64,000 nt of DNA from Anas platyrhynchos (Eukaryota; Chordata; Aves; Anseriformes; Anatidae): NCBI RefSeq assembly GCF_047663525.1, contig NC_092602.1, forward strand, positions 5,401,501 to 5,465,500, given 5' to 3'. A model generated the notes under the pieces. The model was not told the origin of the DNA, searched no databases, and saw nothing but the letters and a program-made list of their open reading frames with translations. A program made the position numbers and the translations under genes. How positions within the stretch are numbered: position 1 is the stretch's first letter; each line of letters opens with the position of its first letter. Positions 58,039 through 64,000 of the stretch are shown piece after piece.

Positions 58039-61000
58039 ATGGGGAAAAGGTACTTCTGTGATTACTGCGACCGCTCCTTCCAGGACAACCTCCACAACAG
58101 GAAGAAACACCTCAACGGAGTGCAGCACCTGCGGGCTAAGAGGGCCTGGTACGACTTGTTCCGAGGTGGGTGCTGCCTGCCCCTTCCGTCCCAGGGCTGG
58201 GGGGGTCGGGTGAAACCGAGCTGCAGCCCTTGATTTTCCTCGGATTGGTAAAATCCCTCGTCCTGGCACTGATGGTTTGTCTCGTCTTGCCTCTGGATGT
58301 CTCCAGACGTTGCCATCGGGTGGTGCAAGTTCTTCAACAGCCCCTGGGAGCGGCCCTAGCAGGGGGCCCTCCCCAGTGCACCCCTGCAAGGTGGAGGACC
58401 ACGGCACCGGGGTCTGCTGGAAGCTCAGCTCAGGGTTCAGTGGGGTTTCTGAGAGCCCTGCTGACCTGCCTGGCCTTCCCGTGCTCCACAGAAGGGTTTT
58501 TCCACCATGCTTCTGCTCCACTTGGATGGGGAGAGAAGGTGATCCCAGCAAGCTGGTGGAAAGCTGAGAGTAGATGGGGGCTGTCTGTGTGCTGGAGTTG
58601 ATGATTATCACCTAAAATATCTCCCCCTTAGTCATAGGACCCACGTGGGACCACGATGGGACCGGTGGGGGTGTTGCAGGAGGGCTGACCCTGTCCCGTG
58701 GTTTGTCTTTCCTCTCCCCCAGATGCCGCTGCCATCCTGCAAGAGGAGCAGAGCAAGAAACCGTGCCGCAAGTTCCTGCAAACAGGTGAGTTCTGAGCTG
58801 GAAATACCTGGCCGGGCTGCTCGGGGGAGCCCTGGAGTGTGTGTCCTCCCTGGAGGGAGCAAAGGGCTTGGCTCTGTGCGTCCCAAGTGTGTCCTGGCTT
58901 TGCAGGCACCTTTCTGGGGCAGGACCTCGTGTGCGTGGCTCTCACGGGGCTCTCCGTGGCTCTTGTTGCAGGGCAGTGCGATTTCGGGGCCAACTGCAGG
59001 TTTTCCCACATGACGGAGCAGGACCTGGAGAAGCTGAGCGCCCAGGTGCAAGGTGAGTCCTGGAGCCAGAAGCTGCCCACGGGTCTCTGAGGAAGGGGGG
59101 AGCTGCTGGGAGCGCTGACATTTTTCGGATGCTTTCTGCTCTTGCTCTGCTGGCACGGACACAAGCCTGAAGAGCTGCACGATGCTGCTACCACTTAGCA
59201 GCGAGCATCTGAGGCTGAGGGTGGGCTTTCCAAGCCCTTGGGGTTTCGTTCAGTCAGGGAATAAAAACTGTCAGCAGCAGAGGGCACTGGTACATCGCTT
59301 CCCCTTGAATTTATGGATTTGACTTCCCCCTGACTCTGTGATGACCGAGGACCTGCTGCTTCCAGTCCTGTCAGAAGCTAGCTGCCATCAGTTGCCTTGT
59401 TCTGAGGCGAGGATATGGGATCCTGGATCCAAAACAGCCTCTGCTGGCGTGCTGTGGGGTGGAGCTGAAGCCTGGGCAGGGGGCAGCTGCTCCCCTGCTG
59501 CGAGTGGGCTCCTTTTTTTGTTGTACTAAGAGAGCAGGGGCATTTTTTTTTGTACCAAGAGGACTTTATCTTGCCGAGAGCATTGCCTCCATGCCCCTTT
59601 GCAGGGGGAGAGAAAGCTCTCCCGAGAGGAGCAGGGCTGCAGGGGAAGTCTGGCGAGCTGCTCTGTGCTCGGGCAGCCTTCCGTGCCAATTACACGTGTT
59701 GCCGAGTATCGCCTCGTGTCAGGTGGGCCAGGGGGGAGCGGGGAATTGGCTAGGAGAGAGCCGATCCCTGGGAGGCGACTTGGAAACCTCGCGTTTGCAT
59801 TGCCAAGTCAAACATTTAATTAAACGATTCGGCTTCGAGGAGCGATGGCTGGGGGCTGGCAGGGCCTCCTCGGCCGGGCTGCTCTGTGCCGGGCGGCGGA
59901 GTCAAATCCTGCTCACCTCTCCCATGGAAATCCACAGAAACCCCGTGTGAGCCGAGCTGAGGATCACACAGACCCCCCTGGCCTGATGAGCTGAGCCTGC
60001 AGGGAACTTGCAGGGGTTTGGTGGAGGGCAGAGCTCAGCAGGACGCCGGGAAGGAGCAGAGGAGCCCACACATAACTCATTAATCCGGAGCGCTCCTTAG
60101 GCACTCAAATATCGATATCTCAGGGGCTGAGGCTTGAGGGGAGAGTTTAAAGCAAGCGTGTGTGCTGGCAGGGTGGTCTGCAGGAGGCTGGGTGCTTGGC
60201 TGGCACGTCCCCATGTCCCTGCGGGGTGCGTGGCGTTGGCAGCTCTGTGGCAGCAGGTTCCTCTTGCTGGCGATGCTTTTTGGTAACAGCCGAGGGAAAC
60301 ATCGCCGTGTTTGTCGTGTTGTAACGTGGGGAGCTCACCCTGGTGGTGCTGTTAGTCCCGTGGCTTAAACGGGAACGTTTCTGGACACTCGGAGAGCTCA
60401 GAGCATGCCCTGGTTTGGCTTTGGCACCCGGTAGGATACCCTCACGAGGAGGAAACAGTTCCCACCCTCAGCGGGGAGTGAGGCACATCCCCAGCTGCTA
60501 CCACACCGAAGCCTTCTCCTGCTGCATCTGCTGCATCATTCCTCAAGGAGACGCTTCCAGGATGTCGCCTTCAGTGCGCTCATGTCAGGAACACTCAGCG
60601 TCAAATCGGCGGTGATTTGCTCAGAGCTACGGGCTCCATGCTGCTCGGCAGCACCATGAGGCAGCCCCGGCGGTTGGGAGCTGTGAGGGAGAGGAGGAGC
60701 ACGGCAGGGAGGGTGCTCCTGATCCGTCCCGGTGGCGGGGAGAACACAGCTGAGGCTGCTGAGGGCTGAACTCGAGGAGGAGCAGGACGAGGAGCGCGCT
60801 CATCGTTGGCTGCAAGCAATTCACAAAGGTGCTCGTGTCGAGGGAGGCATCAGCCCCGTCCCTCAGCTGCTGTTTGCTGCTGGTCCTGTGCACCGGGGGG
60901 GTGCGGGCAGCCCCCAGGTCCCGTCCAGGCAGGGAGCTGAAGGATCTCACCTCAGCCTCTCCGCTCGGTGCTGGTGGCAGCGCCTGGTCCAGGAGGAGCT

Positions 61001-62279
61001 GAGCCAGGCTGGGTGTGTGTCTGGGGCTCCTCGCGAGTCAAAATTTGGGGGTTTTATTTCAGAGGGGGGGCAGCTCGTGCTAAAAGGTGCACGGGGAGAA
61101 AAGATAAAGGGACCCAAGGGACCCAAGGTGGCTGTGGTCGGTGCTGCTGAGGCAGGCTGCAACGTGTCCAAGCCGGAGCCACGCGCCCAGGTTACCGTGC
61201 TGCTCTTGCCCTGCGCTGCCCTCAGGCTCTGTGCCGGCCCTGCACGGCTCTGCTGGCACTTGGCTCCTCCAGAACAACCCCAGGAGACACCAACAGCCCC
61301 GTTTCCAGCTGGCATCCTCATCCCTGGGCTGCAGAGCAGTGTCCTGACCTCCGGCCAGCAGCGCGCTCGCCTGGTGGTGGCGGCGAGCACATCGCCACCT
61401 CCTCCCAGGGGCCGGGTGACAAATGATCCATCTGGGGCTGCCGTGTGATGGCACGGCGGGGCCGTCCTCATGAATATGCAACGGGCAGATGAATAATTGG
61501 GTGCCACCACCGGGATGGAGCGATCCTTCACTCTGCCCAAGCGATGTTAATTTCACACCCTGTCTGGAAACGCGCCGTGCTCTCCCAAAAGGCGTTGACA
61601 CACGGCGGTGACGCACGGCCGCTGGTGGCCGGCACCACGGGGGCACTGCTGGGTCTCCAGGTGGGATCAGGGGTCCCCAAAGCGCTTGGTTTTATGAGCA
61701 AAGGGGGACAACACGCAGCTGCCTCGGTGTCTTTTTTACTAATATCATATTTTTCCCAAAGTGTCACGTTCCACTGGGCTGGAGGTGTGATGGCACAGAG
61801 CGTCCGTTTGGAGTAGGGCTGCTCTGCCTCTGCCCTGCCTCTGGGTGGGCAGCTGAGGTTTCTGCGGGCACTGCCCTGCTTGCTCCAGCCTGCAGGAGAA
61901 AATGCAGGAGCTCTTGGGAGCTGCTGGGGAGCTCTTGAGGTGAGGAGGAGGAGGAGGAGGCAGCGATCAGCCCCAGGGAGATGCCAGCTGGATGCGCTGC
62001 GCCCGGCGAGCGTCCGAGGGCAGGCAGGCAGCAGAGGAGGATGAGCAGGGGGTGCTGTGGGCAAACGGCCAACTCTCAGCTCCAAAAAACTGCAGGGTGA
62101 GGAGCTCAGGGGGGTAACGGAGCGAGAGGAGCGCGGGGCGAGGGTCTGACAGCTCTCTCTCAAGCAGGGGAGCAGCGGCTGAAGGAGCTGCGGCAGGAGG
62201 GAGCGGACGTCCCGCTTGGCACCATCGAGGACTGGCTGGAGAAGAGGGCGAAGAGGCTGAGCGCGGCTCAGAGCAACAG
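58039..62279 (+). CDS. ZMAT5: ZMAT5, U11/U12 snRNP 20-kDa protein (3'-partial)
   Basis: Coding exons: 58039-58165, 58723-58785, 58972-59052, 62168-62279, giving 127 full codons; the last exon (about 40 residues in human) lies past the window. The first coding exon begins at a CAGCAG acceptor at 57941-57946, with the ATG ([14 protein letters not shown]) inside it. ZMAT5 is an integral protein of the U11/U12 di-snRNP, which recognises minor (U12-type) introns in the nucleus. Visible: a U1C/matrin-type C2H2 finger with Cys7, Cys10, His24 and His30; a CCCH finger with Cys57-x8-Cys66-x5-Cys72-x3-His76; and the conserved [13 protein letters not shown] motif at 110-122. All zinc ligands are intact. 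Intron 4 is long (59053-62167). All four donors seen (GTGGGT, GTGAGT, GTGAGT, GTACCG) are U2-like, so this minor-spliceosome gene shows no minor intron here. Confidence 0.95.
59053..62167 (+). other. ZMAT5: ZMAT5 intron 4
   Basis: GC-rich intron of about 3.1 kb. Long open frames on both strands (for example 60732-61448 plus, 61528-62559 minus) are by-products of composition. One CTCF-like site near 59272 is the only regulatory candidate I noted. No transposon recognised. Confidence 0.6.
59272..59288 (+). promoter_or_regulatory. Candidate CTCF-like motif
   Basis: CAGCAGCAGAGGGCACTGG fits the core of the CTCF consensus (CCASYAGRKGGCRS) with one mismatch. A single motif without other support; many such sites occur by chance. 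Confidence 0.35.
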
Positions 62280-64000
62280 GTACCGGGGGCTGGGGGCTGG
62301 GGGCGTCCCAGCGAGGTGGGATCACACCCGAGGGGGCTTGGGGACCACGCAGGTGGCCAGGGCTGCCCCAAAGCTTGATACCTGAGCTGTGTGCCGGCTC
62401 TTGGCACCCGTGGGGACCTGTCTGCGTGGCACACCTGCCTCGGGGACATGTGCAAGTGTCCCCCCATGATGTTGGGGACAAGGCAGGTCCCACTGCCCGT
62501 GGCTGCTCCCCCGGGGAAGGCAGGCAGAGGGCAGGGTACCCCCGTGCCCTTGGCAGCACTCACGGACGTGTCTGGGAGGCCGTGGCGGCGGCGGCGCTGA
62601 GTTATTGGTGCCTGCTGCGGGTGGCAGGAGGCCGGGCTCATCTGTTGCCAGCTCCCCCCATCCTCTGCCTGCCCTGTCTGCGCGTCCCTGCCCGTCCCTG
62701 CCTTCTCCTTCGCCAGGCAGAGGGTGGGATTAGCTCCTCCTCACGGCAGCGGGACGCCTGCCTGCGGGTCCCTGCTGTTCCCTCGCTCACCTGACTGTGC
62801 CGCAGGCTTAATTGGATGACATTTGGGCAGGTGCCAAATCTCTCTTTTGTTCTTTTTTTTTTTTTTTTTTTCCCCTCCTGTTTGCTCCTGTCCTCTCCGT
62901 GTTTGGTCTGGGCAGGATCTTCCTTCTGCTGCCTGTCTGGGCGCGTTGCGTTCTGCTCCCTCCATCCATCAGCCTGGCTGCTCTTCGCCCTGCAGCCATG
63001 CTCGCCGGCAGCAGCAAGCTCCCAAGCTCCCTCCCCTTGTTTGTTTGTCCTTTTTTTTTTGTTTGTCCTGCCCGATATCTTTCAATCTCGGGACAGATCC
63101 TCTCCTGCTGATAAAACCCAGCCGAATTCCCAGCCTCCCATCCTCACTTGGTCCCCGCTGCCTCCAAGCACGCGCCAGACCCGGCGTTTTTCGGGCTGTT
63201 GCTTTCCACCCAGCCTCTCCGCCCCCACAGGTCCTGAAACCATCTGCTGCAGCAAACCAACCCCAGCTCTTCAGCACTTCTCTGGCCGTGCCTGGCCTCA
63301 CCGGTGTCCATCCCCATCACCTTCCTTCTCCCCTCGTGTGCTTTCCAGCCCCACCGTTGCCCTTCCGAGCAGCGGTGCGCTTCGCTTCGCCTGCCAGAGG
63401 TCTCCTGGTGCTTTGGGCACGTGTTTCTGCCCTAACAGCCACGGAGCTCCCTCATCTGCCTCCACCAGGCAGGGGTCAGGGCCCTGGGAGGGTGCTGCTC
63501 CCCCGGAGCGTTACGTAAGGGAGCACAATTACATTTCTGCTGGCATCGCAATTAAAAGGATCCAGCAGGATCAGAGCGAGAGGCCCGGGAAGCTGGGAGG
63601 CTGCTGCCAGGGCTTGTGCTGAAGGACAAGTGAGTTTCCTGTGCTGAGGAATGAAGGAAAGGGCACGTTTCCTGGGGATTTAAGCCTGTCCCGGCCCAGC
63701 TCTTTCTCCTCCAGCTGGAGACAAGGCAGCGATGCTTCTCGCTCCGCACTTCTGTCCCACATGCTGCTCGCAGCAGCCTCCCCTCATAAATAGGAGCGAG
63801 AGAGAAAAAAAAAGCGTTCCCCGGGCTGCGAGCTGGAGGAGAAAGCCTCTTCCCTCTGGTGAAGGGTGCTTCTGTGAAAACACCCTGGCGTTTTGGCAGC
63901 TCCTCCGCTTCCGAGGGGCCCTTGTCCTTCGGGAAGTGCGCAGCTGCCTTGGGATTGGGGCTGCTGGGGAAGAGATCATGGAAACATCTGCTGGTGGGGC
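62280..64000 (+). other. ZMAT5: Start of ZMAT5 last intron; terminal exon not in window
   Basis: After the GTACCG donor there is no sequence encoding the family's C-terminal tail (the FQYP/GWPP-like motif of human ZMAT5). The stretch holds a 19-base T run at 62853-62871 and C/T-rich sequence. Nothing else is recognised. Confidence 0.55.
62853..62871. repeat. Poly-T run
   Basis: Nineteen consecutive T, followed by CCCCTCC. No associated retroposon body is visible. Confidence 0.9.

Noticed and set aside
57652..58611. 319-codon minus-strand open frame opposite the first ZMAT5 coding exon
   Set aside because: Antisense shadow of a real exon plus GC-rich intron; low stop density explains it and the protein resembles nothing known.
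60732..61448. 238-codon plus-strand frame in ZMAT5 intron 4 as a possible extra exon
   Set aside because: The flanking exons already join in frame (phase 1) to a protein matching the family; the frame has low-complexity composition.
61528..62559. 343-codon minus-strand open frame
   Set aside because: Lies opposite ZMAT5 exon 62168-62279 and GC-rich intron; composition Ser/Pro/Leu/Arg-rich, no motif, no splice signals.
1..64000. CRISPR arrays, bacterial mobile elements, riboswitches, operons
   Set aside because: The window is vertebrate nuclear DNA with spliced genes; no spaced direct repeats or prokaryotic gene signals are present.

Overview
This is vertebrate nuclear DNA and almost certainly avian. 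The genes have short exons with GT-AG introns and CpG-island promoters, and the interspersed repeats I can recognise are all CR1-type LINE fragments. I cannot resolve the species from the sequence alone. The gene order matches the block MTMR3 - ASCC2 - UQCR10 - ZMAT5 of human 22q12, in the orientation MTMR3(-), ASCC2(+), UQCR10(-), ZMAT5(+).

Layout. 1-19.35 kb: no coding exon seen; most likely the large first intron of MTMR3 on the minus strand. Its CpG-island promoter and a non-coding first exon with a GTAAGT donor lie at about 19.35-19.5 kb. The MTMR3 identity rests on synteny. 19.5-28.9 kb: intergenic, with CR1 fragments and simple repeats. 28.9-52.7 kb: complete ASCC2, with a non-coding first exon and 18 coding exons that join in frame to 754 codons. 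52.7-54.6 kb: convergent spacer. 54.65-56.2 kb: complete UQCR10 on the minus strand, two coding exons and 62 residues. 56.2-56.33 kb: a compact bidirectional promoter shared with ZMAT5. 56.3-64 kb: ZMAT5 with four coding exons (127 complete codons); its last exon lies beyond the window.

Functions. ASCC2 is the ubiquitin-binding subunit of the ASC-1 complex, acting in alkylation repair and in splitting collided ribosomes. UQCR10 is a small one-helix subunit of respiratory complex III. ZMAT5 is the 20-kDa protein of the U11/U12 di-snRNP of the minor spliceosome. The genes are not an operon; only UQCR10 and ZMAT5 appear to share a promoter.

Most notable observations: ASCC2 intron 12 carries textbook U12-type splice signals (donor GTATCCTTT, branch site TTCCTTAAT), two genes away from a gene for a minor-spliceosome protein. 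Two tandem ZNF143-type elements and an NRF1-like site lie in the UQCR10/ZMAT5 promoter. Same-orientation CR1 tails abut both the MTMR3 and ASCC2 CpG islands. I saw no novel multi-gene system, no bacterial-type cassette and no CRISPR array.
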